Assembly (NCBI RefSeq): GCF_005503015.1
Contig: NZ_SCOL01000001.1
Location: forward strand, 1,240,001 to 1,304,000
Direction of reading: 5' to 3'
Origin: Bacillus sp. E(2018)
Lineage (GTDB): Bacteria > Bacillota > Bacilli > Bacillales > Fictibacillaceae
Length of the DNA stretch: 64,000 nucleotides
Each line of letters begins with the position of its first letter. The first letter of the stretch is position 1. The position numbers were made by a program, and so were the translations under genes. Positions 55,196 through 64,000 of this stretch are shown piece by piece. Under the pieces are notes generated by a model. It was not told the origin of the DNA. It was given only the letters and a program-made list of their open reading frames with translations, and did no database searches.

Positions 55196-56938
55196 TTAAA
55201 CCAGCTCCTTGCATTTCATGACAACTTCTGATGGTAAGAAAGGATTCCCATCATATTTTAACAAGTTTTTTATCTTTTCATGCTGTCCAACATTCATTTT
55301 TAAGATGTTCGCCAGCTGTCCTGTCGCGTTGTTCTCGACTACGATTACGTTCTTCGCTTTGTCGATCATCGCTTTCATCTCATCGGCAGGGAACGGATGA
55401 ATCAAACGAATATGAGCATGATTGACTTTTAATCCATCTGCTTCTAAACGAGGGATCGCTTCTTCAATCACTCCTCTTGTTGAATTGAAACCGACTAAAA
55501 GAATATCAGCTTCTTCATGAGGAGCTTGTTTAACAACCGGTACGTTAAAACGCAGGTTTTGTAATTTACGCAAACGTTTATCCATCTGCTTTTGACGATT
55601 TGCTGCTACTTCTGAAGGCTTTCCTGTCTCATCATGCTCAACACCCGTTACATGGTGGATACCATTCTTCATTCCTGGGATTACGCGAGGAGAAATACCA
55701 TCTTCAGTTACTTCATAACGCTTAAAGTATCCATCTTTATCATCTGTATCTGGAAGCTCTTCTTTTGGATCAAGCTTTCCACGACGAATCTCTACGCGGC
55801 TGTAATCTAATGGTTCTACTGATTGCTTCCCTAGAGAAAGTTGAAGATCTGTAAGTAAGATAACAGGAATCTGATATTCTTCAGCAATATTTAACGCCTC
55901 AACAGCGTCATAGAATGCTTCTTCAACCGTACTTGGTGCCATAACCACTTTTGGAATCTCACCGTGAGTACCATAGATCATAGCCATCAAATCAGATTGC
56001 TCTTGCTTTGTTGGCAGTCCAGTTGACGGACCTCCACGCTGTGTGTCTACAACGACTAGAGGAACCTCTGTCATTCCAGATAGACCTAATGCTTCCATCA
56101 TTAATGATAGACCTGGTCCTGCTGAAGATGTAATTGTACGAACACCTGCATAGTTCGCTCCGATCGCCATCGTACAAGCAGCAATCTCATCTTCTGTTTG
56201 AATGACTGTTCCGCCAAACTCAGGTAATTTTTTAATTAGGTATTCCATGATTTCAGATGCCGGTGTGATCGGATAAGCGGACATGAAACGTACGCCTCCT
56301 GCCACGAATCCTAAAGCGATCGCATCGTTACCGATCATGAACATTCTCTTTTTGCCATCCGCTTTATTTAATTGAAAACCATCGATCTGACCACCAGATA
56401 ATTCATTAAAACGGTCTGCGCCCTTTTGGATAGCTTCCATGTTCTTTTCTACTACTTTTGCTCCTTTACGAGCAAAAATCTCTTCTACAACTTCTAAATA
56501 GCTTTCTACAGGCAGACCTAAAACAGCGCTGGTCGCTCCGATCGCTACCATGTTCTTCATAAGAGATGTGCCTAGTTCACTTGCAATCTCTGTAAATGGT
56601 ACCGAATATAATCTAACATTAAGGTCTTCTGGAACAGTAGGATTGAATTTTGAATCTCCAATCACGACTCCTCCATCACGAAGCTCATGTACATTCACAT
56701 CGATTGTTTCTTGATCGAACGCTATTAAAATATCAAGATCATCAGAGATCGAACGGGTTTCACTCGTGCTTACACGAATCTTATTGTTGGTATGACCGCC
56801 TTTTATTCTGGAAGAAAAGTGTCGATAGCTATACAGATAGTAGCCTTGGCGGTTAAGTGCCATCGCAAAAATCTCACCTGTACTATCGATTCCTTCACCT
56901 TGCTGTCCGCCAACTTTCCAAGAAAGTTGATCAATCAT
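55196..56938 (-). CDS. korA: 2-oxoacid:ferredoxin oxidoreductase alpha subunit (fused gamma-alpha)
   Basis: A 580-residue subunit: gamma domain at 1-190 (SWKVGGQQGEGIDSTGEIFA, HFSSRIKGGHTNNKIRVS) fused to the alpha domain (FVAGGVRFMSAYPITPASEIME near 215). The fused layout is normal in aerobic Gram-positives. ATG 56938 follows AAAGGGTGGAG. It sits between spoVS and tdh, where B. subtilis has no such genes. Confidence 0.92.
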   Translation of the reverse strand: MIDQLSWKVGGQQGEGIDSTGEIFAMALNRQGYYLYSYRHFSSRIKGGHTNNKIRVSTSETRSISDDLDILIAFDQETIDVNVHELRDGGVVIGDSKFNPTVPEDLNVRLYSVPFTEIASELGTSLMKNMVAIGATSAVLGLPVESYLEVVEEIFARKGAKVVEKNMEAIQKGADRFNELSGGQIDGFQLNKADGKKRMFMIGNDAIALGFVAGGVRFMSAYPITPASEIMEYLIKKLPEFGGTVIQTEDEIAACTMAIGANYAGVRTITSSAGPGLSLMMEALGLSGMTEVPLVVVDTQRGGPSTGLPTKQEQSDLMAMIYGTHGEIPKVVMAPSTVEEAFYDAVEALNIAEEYQIPVILLTDLQLSLGKQSVEPLDYSRVEIRRGKLDPKEELPDTDDKDGYFKRYEVTEDGISPRVIPGMKNGIHHVTGVEHDETGKPSEVAANRQKQMDKRLRKLQNLRFNVPVVKQAPHEEADILLVGFNSTRGVIEEAIPRLEADGLKVNHAHIRLIHPFPADEMKAMIDKAKNVIVVENNATGQLANILKMNVGQHEKIKNLLKYDGNPFLPSEVVMKCKELV

Positions 56939-57249
56939 GTACTCCACCCTTTCAGTAACCCAAACGTTAATTTTTTCAATCAATAGTTTGATTTAGTATG
57001 GTTTCATGTTGTGTTGAACGCGCATTATCACGTTTACTTAAATTATGTACTAAACGTCTACAATTCTAGACTTAACTCCATAAAAATGCAAGTATTCGCC
57101 TAGCATTATTCAAACTATTACAAAAAATGTAAATAAATGAAAACGCTTTAAAATACTTGGTACCCTATTAGAATTCTAGATATGTTTCTGCATTTCCTTC
57201 TCCTAATCTTCGCATACCTTCTAAAAAGAAAATAAGTCTACAAAACTAA
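56939..57249. other. Upstream region of korAB, no gene seen
   Basis: AT-rich spacer between spoVS and korA. No open frame with a ribosome site, no tRNA and no clear riboswitch. It presumably holds the korAB promoter, which I could not place. Confidence 0.5.
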
Positions 57250-57285
57250 AAACCTGCTTGCTCTTTAGATGAGCAAACAGGTTTC
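57250..57285 (-). terminator. Terminator of spoVS
   Basis: AAACCTG-C-TTGCTC and GAGCAA-A-CAGGTTT pair over 13 bp with one mismatch, followed by a T-run on the minus strand. Confidence 0.85.
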
Positions 57286-57292
57286 ACTTTAA

Positions 57293-57553
57293 TTAGCGCG
57301 GTTCAACAATTAATTTAATAGCCGTTCGTTCTTCCCCATCAATTAAGATATCTGTAAATGCTGGAATACAAATGAGGTCAACTCCGCTCGGTGCTACGAA
57401 ACCTCGTGCGATAGCTACTGCTTTAACAGCTTGGTTTAATGCACCTGCTCCGATTGCCTGAATTTCAGCGCCTCCACGTTCTCGGAGAACACCAGCAAGT
57501 GCACCAGCTACAGAGTTGGGGTTAGATTTTGCTGAAACTTTTAATATTTCCAT
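57293..57553 (-). CDS. spoVS: Stage V sporulation protein S
   Basis: An 86-residue Alba-like protein, nearly invariant in the family: EILKVSAKSNPNSVAGALAG, AIGAGALNQAVKAVAIARG. ATG 57553 follows AAGGAGG. SpoVS affects sporulation and septum regulation in B. subtilis and is transcribed by sigma-H there. Confidence 0.96.
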   Translation of the reverse strand: MEILKVSAKSNPNSVAGALAGVLRERGGAEIQAIGAGALNQAVKAVAIARGFVAPSGVDLICIPAFTDILIDGEERTAIKLIVEPR

Positions 57554-57593
57554 TGTTTTGAACCTCCTTCAGGATAGATACCTGTTCTACTAT

Positions 57594-57619
57594 ATTCATT
57601 GATTAAGGCTTGTATTCCT
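57594..57619 (-). promoter_or_regulatory. Candidate sigma-H promoter of spoVS
   Basis: On the minus strand AGGAATA (57619-57613) is followed 15 bases later by GAAT (57597-57594), close to the sigma-H pattern AGGAWWW with a downstream GAAT. Spacing was judged by eye. The rest of the rny-spoVS gap (57620-57833) shows no gene; ymdB, which lies here in B. subtilis, is absent. Confidence 0.45.
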
Positions 57620-57833
57620 GCCGAAACAAAATTGTGCATTCTCTCTCTCTTATACTGATTTGTTAAGGCAGCTGCCCTATGAATAAACCCCGGTATTCTA
57701 GTACCCTTAACAAAGTTCTTTCAAACCAAAATGTGGTTTTTCCGGAAAAAAACTATGATTGACCAACTACTCATACACCTCTTTATCCGAAGCCCCACAC
57801 CTCTTATTCGTCTGAAACATCTTTCCATATAAA

Positions 57834-57866
57834 AAAGCGGTAGGATTAAATTCCTACCGCTTTGTT
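57834..57866 (-). terminator. Terminator of rny
   Basis: AAAGCGGTAGGA and TCCTACCGCTTT form a perfect 12-bp stem with a six-base loop; T-run on the minus side. Confidence 0.92.
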
Positions 57867-57869
57867 TCT

Positions 57870-59435
57870 TTATTTTGCGTATTCAACTGCTCGAGTCTCA
57901 CGAATGACTGTCACTTTAATGTGTCCTGGGTAATCCAGTTCACTTTCAATCTTTTTCGTAATATCACGTGCTAGTCGGTATGATGCTACATCATCAATCA
58001 TATCCGGTTTAACCATGATACGTATCTCACGACCTGCTTGAATCGCAAAAGATTTTTCAACACCATCAAATGATTCCGAAATCTCTTCTAACTTCTCAAG
58101 TCTGCGAATATACGTTTCAAGAGTTTCACGGCGTGCTCCTGGTCTTGCAGCAGAAAGTGCATCCGCTGCTGCAACTAGAGTTGCAATGATTGAAGTTGCT
58201 TCAGTGTCTCCGTGGTGAGATGCAATGCTGTTGATGACTACTGGGTGTTCTTTGTACTTCGTAGCAAGTTCAACACCAATGTCAACGTGACTTCCTTCTA
58301 CCTCATGATCGATTGCCTTACCGATGTCATGAAGCAATCCAGCTCGTCGAGCAAGATGTACATCTTCTCCTACTTCAGCTGCCATTAATCCAGCTAAGTA
58401 AGCCACTTCTGTTGAATGTTTTAGTACGTTTTGACCGTAGCTTGTACGATACTTTAGACGTCCAAGAATCTTAATTAGATCTGGGTGAAGTCCGTGAACA
58501 CCTACTTCAAAAGTAGTTTGCTCTCCAACTTCGCGGATGTACTCATCCACTTCTCTGCGTGATTTTTCAACCATCTCTTCAATTCGTGCAGGGTGAATTC
58601 TTCCATCCTGTACAAGCTTGTCCAAAGCCATACGTGCAATTTCACGGCGGATCGGATCAAAACCAGACAGAATAACGGCTTCTGGAGTATCGTCAATAAT
58701 TAAGTCAATTCCAGTTAACGTTTCTAACGTCCTGATGTTTCGTCCTTCACGTCCAATAATTCTTCCTTTCATTTCATCGTTAGGAAGGTTTACTACAGAA
58801 ACTGTTGTTTCTGCTACGTGATCGGCTGCACAGCGTTGGATAGCTAGGGAAAGAATTTCTTTTGCTTTCTTGTCCGCTTCTTCTTTCGCACGGTTCTCCA
58901 TCTCTTTTACCATCATCGCCAACTCATGTGTCATCTCGTTCTCAGTTTCAGTCATGATAATTTGGCGGGCTTCATCCCTGGTAATGCTGGAAATGCGCTC
59001 AAGCTCTCGCTGTTGTTCTTCTAGCAATTCCTCCACTTTGCTTTCAATCTCTTCAATTTGTCGCTGTTTTTTGGTGAGAGACTCCTCACGTCGCTCTAAA
59101 GATTCCTCTTTTTTGTCAAGAGTTTCACTTTTTCTGTCTAGGATCTCTTCTTTTTGAACCAATCGATGTTCTTGTTTTTGAAGCTCGTTTCGACGTTCGC
59201 GAATTTCGCGTTCAGCTTCGGTACGTAGCTTATGGATTTCATCTTTTGCTTCTAACAGCGCTTCTTTCTTGCTGGCGTCAGCATCGCGCTTTGCATCTTC
59301 AACAATTTGCGCAGCTGCTCGTTCTGCGCTTGAAATCTTCGCTTCAGCAATTGATTTCCTAACAAGATATCCGACAATAGCACCGACACCTAGTGAGACA
59401 AGCAAACTGGAGATGAATACTGCTAAACTTGGCAT
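57870..59435 (-). CDS. rny: Ribonuclease Y
   Basis: The main mRNA-decay endonuclease of Bacillus, 521 residues. N-terminal membrane anchor ([19 protein letters not shown]), coiled coil of Glu/Lys/Arg heptads to about 190, KH domain ([15 protein letters not shown] near 215) and HD domain ([14 protein letters not shown] near 355). ATG 59435 follows AGAGGAGG. It works with RicA (49597) and CshA (946), both also in the window. Confidence 0.96.
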   Translation of the reverse strand: MPSLAVFISSLLVSLGVGAIVGYLVRKSIAEAKISSAERAAAQIVEDAKRDADASKKEALLEAKDEIHKLRTEAEREIRERRNELQKQEHRLVQKEEILDRKSETLDKKEESLERREESLTKKQRQIEEIESKVEELLEEQQRELERISSITRDEARQIIMTETENEMTHELAMMVKEMENRAKEEADKKAKEILSLAIQRCAADHVAETTVSVVNLPNDEMKGRIIGREGRNIRTLETLTGIDLIIDDTPEAVILSGFDPIRREIARMALDKLVQDGRIHPARIEEMVEKSRREVDEYIREVGEQTTFEVGVHGLHPDLIKILGRLKYRTSYGQNVLKHSTEVAYLAGLMAAEVGEDVHLARRAGLLHDIGKAIDHEVEGSHVDIGVELATKYKEHPVVINSIASHHGDTEATSIIATLVAAADALSAARPGARRETLETYIRRLEKLEEISESFDGVEKSFAIQAGREIRIMVKPDMIDDVASYRLARDITKKIESELDYPGHIKVTVIRETRAVEYAK

Positions 59436-59784
59436 ATTCCCACCTCCTCTTGCTTTCTGCTTTTCATACTGCATTTTTGGCGTCAATCGTCTTACATGTG
59501 CTGTGCACCATTCATGTCGTACAAATTCTATACATATCTTTTAATTTCATAAGAAATCAAAATATATCTTCATTTTATAGGTGTGCCAAAGGCTTGTCAA
59601 GAGAGTCAATCTTCTATAATAATTGCTTGACTTAAAAATAGCAAGGAGCATATTTTGCCTGTCATATCCGCTATTTTGGGAAGCTGTTTGCTTATGCAAC
59701 GCTGTTTTTGGAAGTAGTTTATCTTCAATTCAGATTGTTCGTTTTGAAAAAAAGGCTGTTTTAGACTTTGTTGCTATTGAAAGT

Positions 59785-59990
59785 GTTGATTTCCGCTCCA
59801 GGTTGCTCGCTTTTCACAGGGCGTGCGGTGAGCCTCCTGCCGCTTTGCACCATTAGGAGTCTCCACCTGACCGCTTCAATGCTGTCTCTCTGCTCCTGCG
59901 TCTTCGAGTTTATACTGATGAGTGAACTTCCTCGTCGCATGCCTTGCGAGAAGCTCCTCATGTGGCGGGCAGGCAACCTTACGCTACATC
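59785..59990 (-). repeat. Dispersed intergenic repeat, copy B
   Basis: Read on the minus strand it contains GGAGACTCCTAATGGTGC, GGAGGCTCACCGCACGCC and AGCGAGCAACCTGGAGCGGA, in the same order as copy A at 11488. The upstream part (59890-59990) is more divergent. It fills much of the 656-base recA-rny gap; no gene was found in the remainder. Confidence 0.65.
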
Positions 59991-60053
59991 AACTTGCAGA
60001 TGGTGAGAATACAAAAATAGCCAAAAACAACAATCCTTTAGAATAGAGTTAAA

Positions 60054-60086
60054 AAAAGACCGGTCGCATTGACCAGTCTTTAACTT
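60054..60086 (-). terminator. Terminator of recA
   Basis: AAAGACCGGTC and GACCAGTCTTT pair over 11 bp with one mismatch and a five-base loop; a seven-base T-run follows. Confidence 0.85.
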
Positions 60087-60091
60087 AATTA

Positions 60092-61138
60092 CTATTCTGT
60101 TAGCTCGAACTCTTCCTCTAATGAAGGAGCTTCCGCTTCAACAGTTGCTTTACCTTCTAGCTGATAATAGTTGCGGATTTCTGCAACTATTGCTGATGCA
60201 ATCTCAGGGTTTTCTTTTAAGAATTGCTTCGAGTTCTCACGGCCCTGACCTAAACGTTCACCTTCGTAAGAATACCAGGCACCGCTCTTTTGAACAATGT
60301 CAATGTCCGAACCGATATCCAGAATCTCACCTTGATACGAGATTCCTTCTCCGTACATGATATCAACTTCAGCCGTTCTAAACGGAGGAGCTACCTTATT
60401 TTTTACGACTTTAATTTTTGTTTTGTTACCAACAACATCTTGTCCTTGTTTCAGCTGTTCAGCACGACGTACTTCCAGACGAACGGATGAGTAGAATTTT
60501 AAAGCTCTTCCTCCTGGTGTTGTTTCAGGATTTCCGAACATAACGCCAACTTTTTCACGAATTTGGTTGATGAATACTGCGATGGTTTTCGATTTATTGA
60601 TGGCACCTGAAAGTTTACGAAGTGCTTGAGACATCAGACGAGCTTGAAGACCAACGTGAGAGTCACCCATTTCTCCCTCAATCTCAGCTTTAGGAACAAG
60701 GGCAGCAACGGAGTCAATGATCAAAATATCTACTGCTCCACTTCTTACAAGAGCTTCAGCGATCTCTAGCGCTTGTTCACCTGTATCAGGCTGAGACAAT
60801 AAGAGTTCATCAATATTGACACCTAGCTTTTGGGCATATTCAGGGTCTAGTGCATGCTCTGCATCGATGAATGCCGCTTGTCCACCATTACGTTGTACTT
60901 CTGCAATAGCATGAAGTGCAACAGTTGTTTTACCTGATGATTCAGGACCATATACTTCAATAATTCTTCCGCGAGGATAACCACCGATTCCAAGTGCGAT
61001 GTCCAGAGTGATCGATCCACTGGACACTGTTGAGATTCGCTGTTCCGTTTGTTCACCCAATTTCATGATGGAACCTTTACCGAACTGCTTTTCAATTTGG
61101 CGTAGAGCCATATCTAGAGCTGCTTTTCTATCGCTCAT
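60092..61138 (-). CDS. recA: Recombinase RecA
   Basis: A 348-residue recombinase: [13 protein letters not shown] (Walker A near residue 66), [21 protein letters not shown]2 loop [22 protein letters not shown] and the acidic tail. ATG 61138 follows GAGGAGTG. An SOS box lies 107 bases upstream, so LexA control is expected. No inteins or defects. Confidence 0.98.
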   Translation of the reverse strand: MSDRKAALDMALRQIEKQFGKGSIMKLGEQTEQRISTVSSGSITLDIALGIGGYPRGRIIEVYGPESSGKTTVALHAIAEVQRNGGQAAFIDAEHALDPEYAQKLGVNIDELLLSQPDTGEQALEIAEALVRSGAVDILIIDSVAALVPKAEIEGEMGDSHVGLQARLMSQALRKLSGAINKSKTIAVFINQIREKVGVMFGNPETTPGGRALKFYSSVRLEVRRAEQLKQGQDVVGNKTKIKVVKNKVAPPFRTAEVDIMYGEGISYQGEILDIGSDIDIVQKSGAWYSYEGERLGQGRENSKQFLKENPEIASAIVAEIRNYYQLEGKATVEAEAPSLEEEFELTE

Positions 61139-61244
61139 TCAATTCACTCCTCAAATTCATTTTACATGTATTTTTGTTTCATTAATTCTGTAACTTGCTA
61201 CTTCTCTATCATATCTCTTTTTTGTTCGTTTGCCAATCATTTTA

Positions 61245-61258
61245 CGAACATTTATTCG
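61245..61258. promoter_or_regulatory. LexA box upstream of recA
   Basis: CGAACATTTATTCG differs by one base from CGAAC-N4-GTTCG. It lies between cinA and recA, at a plausible distance from the recA promoter. Confidence 0.65.
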
Positions 61259-61264
61259 ATTTTT

Positions 61265-62506
61265 TTATTGTCCTTCTTTGACCAATTGATTTAAATACCT
61301 AAATCCATGCTTTGCCGCTCTTTCACGAATTCCTTTTCTTGAGCCTGCAAGTTTTATGGAGTAGGATTGCGTTTGATCAAGCATCGATATGCCGATGAAT
61401 ACTGTACCAGCAGACTTATCTTCCTGTGCATCTGGTCCTGCAACACCAGTAAAGCTGATTCCGATATCAGCCTTTGTCTGCTTTCTAATTTCCTCTGCCA
61501 TCCATTCTGCACATTGCGAGCTGACAACACCATGATCTGTGATCAAAGTTTGAGGTACATTAAGCATCGATTGTTTCAATGCGTTCGAATAAACGACGGC
61601 TCCTCCTTGGTACACAGAAGACGCACCAGGGAAATCAGTGATGATCTTGCTGAATAAGCCACCAGTCAAGCTCTCTGCAGAAGCGATCGTCAGCTGATGA
61701 TCTCGAAGAAGGTCAAAAGTCTGATTCTCAAGGGTTTCGTCATCATAACCATAAAAATAGGAACCTGTACGACTAAGAACTTCTTGTTCTACTTCATCTA
61801 ACAGTCTTTTTGCCTCAGCTTCTGAGGGGTGCGAGGCAGTCAGTCGAATCGTAACCTCATGTTCTGATGCTAAAGGTGCAATCGTAGGATTGCTTTGTTT
61901 CTCAATCAAATCTTGAAGCTTTGTTTCTAAGACTGATTCCCCAATCCCAAAAAATCTCAAGACTCGAGAATGAAACTTTGTCTGTACATCCATTTTTGAA
62001 TAAAGGAAAGGAATAACATAGTTGTTGAACATCGGTCTCATCTCGCTAGGTGGTCCAGGTAGGAGTATACACGTGTTGTTGCCATGAGTAAACGCCATTC
62101 CAGGTGCCATACCGTTATCGTTTGGCAGGACGGCAGATCCTTCAATAATAAGAGCTTGCTTCTTATTGTTCGGTGTCATCTCTCGATTGGTCTGAACAAA
62201 ATAATTCGTTATATACTGTAAAGCAGCTTCATCATGGACCAATTCCTTTTGAAATAGTTTTGCGATCGTTTCTTTCGTCAGGTCGTCTTTTGTTGGTCCT
62301 AGACCTCCTGTAAAGATGAGCAGGTCTGACCGTGTTCTCGCTGTTTGAATAACGGACGAGAGTCGGTTCTGATTATCGCCTGCAACGGAGTGATAAAAAA
62401 CATTCACTCCGATATCAGCAAGTCCTTTTGAAATATACTGAGCATTCGTGTTTGCGATCTGTCCTAATAAAAGCTCACTGCCAACTGCTATGATTTCTGC
62501 GTTCAA
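61265..62506 (-). CDS. cinA: CinA, nicotinamide-nucleotide amidase / competence-damage protein
   Basis: A 413-residue protein with an N-terminal MoaB-like domain (AEIIAVGSELLLGQIANTNAQ, FTGGLGPTKDDLT) and a C-terminal amidase domain (AESLTGGLFSKIITDFPGASS, GISFTGVAGPDA). TTG 62506 is ten bases from AAGGAG; GTG 62515 is too close to it. Upstream of recA as in B. subtilis. Confidence 0.93.
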   Translation of the reverse strand: MNAEIIAVGSELLLGQIANTNAQYISKGLADIGVNVFYHSVAGDNQNRLSSVIQTARTRSDLLIFTGGLGPTKDDLTKETIAKLFQKELVHDEAALQYITNYFVQTNREMTPNNKKQALIIEGSAVLPNDNGMAPGMAFTHGNNTCILLPGPPSEMRPMFNNYVIPFLYSKMDVQTKFHSRVLRFFGIGESVLETKLQDLIEKQSNPTIAPLASEHEVTIRLTASHPSEAEAKRLLDEVEQEVLSRTGSYFYGYDDETLENQTFDLLRDHQLTIASAESLTGGLFSKIITDFPGASSVYQGGAVVYSNALKQSMLNVPQTLITDHGVVSSQCAEWMAEEIRKQTKADIGISFTGVAGPDAQEDKSAGTVFIGISMLDQTQSYSIKLAGSRKGIRERAAKHGFRYLNQLVKEGQ

Positions 62507-62616
62507 CTCATACACGCTCCTTGATTGTATTCTCTGATTTCATATTATTCAAACTTATAAGTACTAAAAAACGCTATCATTTCTTCACGATTTCTGCATT
62601 TTCTCCTACAGCTAAT

Positions 62617-62648
62617 AAAAAAACAGGAGTTTTCTGCTCCTGTTTTTC
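62617..62648 (-). terminator. Terminator of pgsA
   Basis: AAACAGGAG and CTCCTGTTT pair around a seven-base loop; a T-run follows on the minus side. Confidence 0.85.
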
Positions 62649-62658
62649 TTCATTCTTG

Positions 62659-63237
62659 TTACTTTGATTTTAATAGAATATGTTTGCTGTTCACGAAATA
62701 CTCCCAGCCTGAATATAAGGTAATCAGTGTTGCTGCCCAAAGGCTGATCGTTGCAAAAGGTAGACCGATCCAAGCAAATGGAAGGTTGTGAAGCAATAAA
62801 GCTGAAATCGCAATAATTTGAATCCACATCTTCAGTTTACCCATCTGTCCTGCTGCAATGACCTCGCCTTCTGCAGAAGCAACAGCACGAATTCCTGTAA
62901 CAGCGAACTCACGGCTTAGAATAACGATAACCATCCATGCAGGTGCAGCTCCAAGTTCAACTAATCCTACAAGTGCTGCTGAAACGAGCAGCTTATCTGC
63001 TAGTGGGTCCAAAAATTTCCCTAAATTCGTAACTAAATTATATTTGCGAGCATAATAGCCGTCGACCCAATCTGTACTTGATGCAAAGATAAAGATCAAT
63101 GCTGCTACAAAATGAGTGACAGGTAGTTCTTCACCTGCTATCTTCCATACTCCCCAATCAAAATCGCCCAAAAGGACGATCATGAAGAGCGGAATCAAAA
63201 AAATCCTAGAAATGGTAATCTTATTAGGTAAGTTCAA
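62659..63237 (-). CDS. pgsA: CDP-diacylglycerol-glycerol-3-phosphate 3-phosphatidyltransferase
   Basis: First committed step of phosphatidylglycerol synthesis, 192 residues, four to six membrane helices. The CDP-alcohol motif is present as STDWVDGYYARKYNLVTNLGKFLDPLADK (split here over residues 54-82), with the conserved Asp set. TTG 63237 follows TTGGAGG. Between rodZ and cinA as expected. Confidence 0.95.
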   Translation of the reverse strand: MNLPNKITISRIFLIPLFMIVLLGDFDWGVWKIAGEELPVTHFVAALIFIFASSTDWVDGYYARKYNLVTNLGKFLDPLADKLLVSAALVGLVELGAAPAWMVIVILSREFAVTGIRAVASAEGEVIAAGQMGKLKMWIQIIAISALLLHNLPFAWIGLPFATISLWAATLITLYSGWEYFVNSKHILLKSK

Positions 63238-63279
63238 TGCAATTCCTCCAAAATACGGTCAAGATCAGTTTGTTTTTAA

Positions 63280-64000
63280 CTATTGTTGAGCCTTACGAAT
63301 CACGATTTTCTGATGAATCAAATCAGTTGCTGGAACTGGATATGTGAAGGCTTCTCCATTAATTTTAATAGAAGTTACATGAGACGCGCCAATATTTAGT
63401 GTTACCTCTTTGGCAGAAGAAAGGTCGAAAGTTTCCGTTTGACCCTCTTTCATCTGATTATCAAAATAGCTTTTCTTCGTCTCATCTTGAATCCCTACAT
63501 AACTAGGACCTTTTGCACTTAGCTCCACAACTAGTTTATCCGTATCTTTCAAATCATAAGTTGTGACTTTTCCGATCGTTTCAAGTTTCGTTAACGTTTG
63601 TTGTTTCTCTTCTTCTTTTGGAGCTTCAGATTTTTCATCTTTTTCTTCAGACGCATCTTCTTTTTCTTCGTTTGTTTCTTCTTTCTTCTGAGGTTTGTTC
63701 TCATCTGCATCTAATAAAACACCTGGTGCATCATTGCCGCTTTTAGCTTGATCATTTCCATCAGGAAGTAGCTTCCATACGACGAAGAGAATAACCACGA
63801 TCAAAACTCCAATAAGTATGATTGGTATCAACCTCTTTAAAAGCGAATGATCATCTGATACTCCAGACCGCTCTCTTTTTGAACGCGGTTCGAACTCTGT
63901 TGTTGGTTCTTTTGCCGATTTTGGTATCTCATGAGAATATTCATCAAAGATGGTCTCATAATGTAAACCTACAGCTTCACAATAATTTTTAATGAACGCT
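63280..64000 (-). CDS. rodZ: RodZ/YmfM cell-shape protein (N-terminus outside window)
   Basis: The frame is open to the right edge (about 240 codons). The first visible residues FIKNYCEAVGL belong to the end of the helix-turn-helix domain. One membrane helix (LIPIILIGVLIVVILFVVW) is followed by a Glu/Lys-rich linker and a C-terminal beta domain (GPSYVGIQDETKKSYF, NIGASHVTSIKINGE) of the DUF4115 type. RodZ links MreB to the elongation machinery. A TTG at 63831 is internal and not the start. Confidence 0.88.
   Translation of the reverse strand, partial: AFIKNYCEAVGLHYETIFDEYSHEIPKSAKEPTTEFEPRSKRERSGVSDDHSLLKRLIPIILIGVLIVVILFVVWKLLPDGNDQAKSGNDAPGVLLDADENKPQKKEETNEEKEDASEEKDEKSEAPKEEEKQQTLTKLETIGKVTTYDLKDTDKLVVELSAKGPSYVGIQDETKKSYFDNQMKEGQTETFDLSSAKEVTLNIGASHVTSIKINGEAFTYPVPATDLIHQKIVIRKAQQ

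Overview
The window reads as a chromosomal segment of a spore-forming member of the Bacillaceae (low-GC Firmicutes, Bacillus/Fictibacillus type). The gene order largely follows the Bacillus subtilis map: cshA; yneR-yneQ-yneP-tlp-sspN-citB-sspO-sspP; yneK-ccdC-ccdA; yneF-sirA-tkt; ynzC-yneB-yneA/lexA; glnA-glnR-ynbB-hflX-spoVK; hfq-miaA-mutL-mutS-cotE-ricA-miaB-kbl-tdh; spoVS-rny-recA-cinA-pgsA-rodZ. Strong AGGAGG ribosome sites, frequent TTG/GTG starts, intrinsic terminators and sporulation genes (sspN, tlp, sspO, sspP, cotE, spoVS, spoVK, sirA) all fit. No transposase, prophage or CRISPR array was seen.

The main accessory content is a selenium locus at about 11838-20517, between sspP and yneK (DUF2621). 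It contains selA, a short SelW/Rdx-type selenoprotein read through an in-frame TGA (C-M-M-U), selD that is itself a selenoprotein (G-G-U-G-C-K), selB, and a tRNA-Sec (anticodon TCA, long variable arm, encoded CCA). Directly downstream of selB, with very small gaps, are a GT4-type glycosyltransferase and a PhnD/PhnE/PhnC-type ABC importer, giving the operon selB-GT-phnD-phnE-phnC. About 7 kb further right is mnmH (selU), the tRNA 2-selenouridine synthase. The cell therefore appears to use selenophosphate for both selenocysteine and selenouridine. The importer is a candidate selenium oxyanion transporter. The glycosyltransferase, which has the GNxxTAxR and GTDL motifs remembered from SenB and GLT1D1 proteins, is a candidate for selenium sugar chemistry. 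I consider this the most interesting system in the window.

Region by region: 1-5000 holds a GNAT enzyme, a phosphodiesterase, cshA with a structured leader, an NhaC antiporter and a possible UDG-fold protein. 5000-11800 holds the yneR/Q/P, spore-protein and aconitase block, with a CcpC-like dyad upstream of citB. 11838-20517 is the selenium locus, with a DnaA-box cluster and a second 9-bp repeat series between selB and the tRNA-Sec gene. 20546-28996 holds yneK, a ccdC / lone mrpB / ccdA group, a VanY-like lipoprotein, a heterodimeric ABC exporter, mnmH and yneF. 29074-34280 holds sirA, tkt and the SOS cluster yneA-yneB-ynzC/lexA with three LexA-type boxes. 34474-42700 holds glnRA with two GlnR boxes, ynbB, hflX, spoVK, yitT, a YhcN/YlaJ lipoprotein and a degenerate tyrosine recombinase. 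42743-64000 is the hfq to rodZ backbone, with korAB inserted and ymdB not seen in its B. subtilis position.

Four imperfect copies or fragments of one dispersed repeat lie between genes (near 5050, 11490, 54205 and 59790). A 21-nt tandem repeat lies between cotE and ricA. All assignments come from reading the sequence and remembered family motifs; no database search was run.
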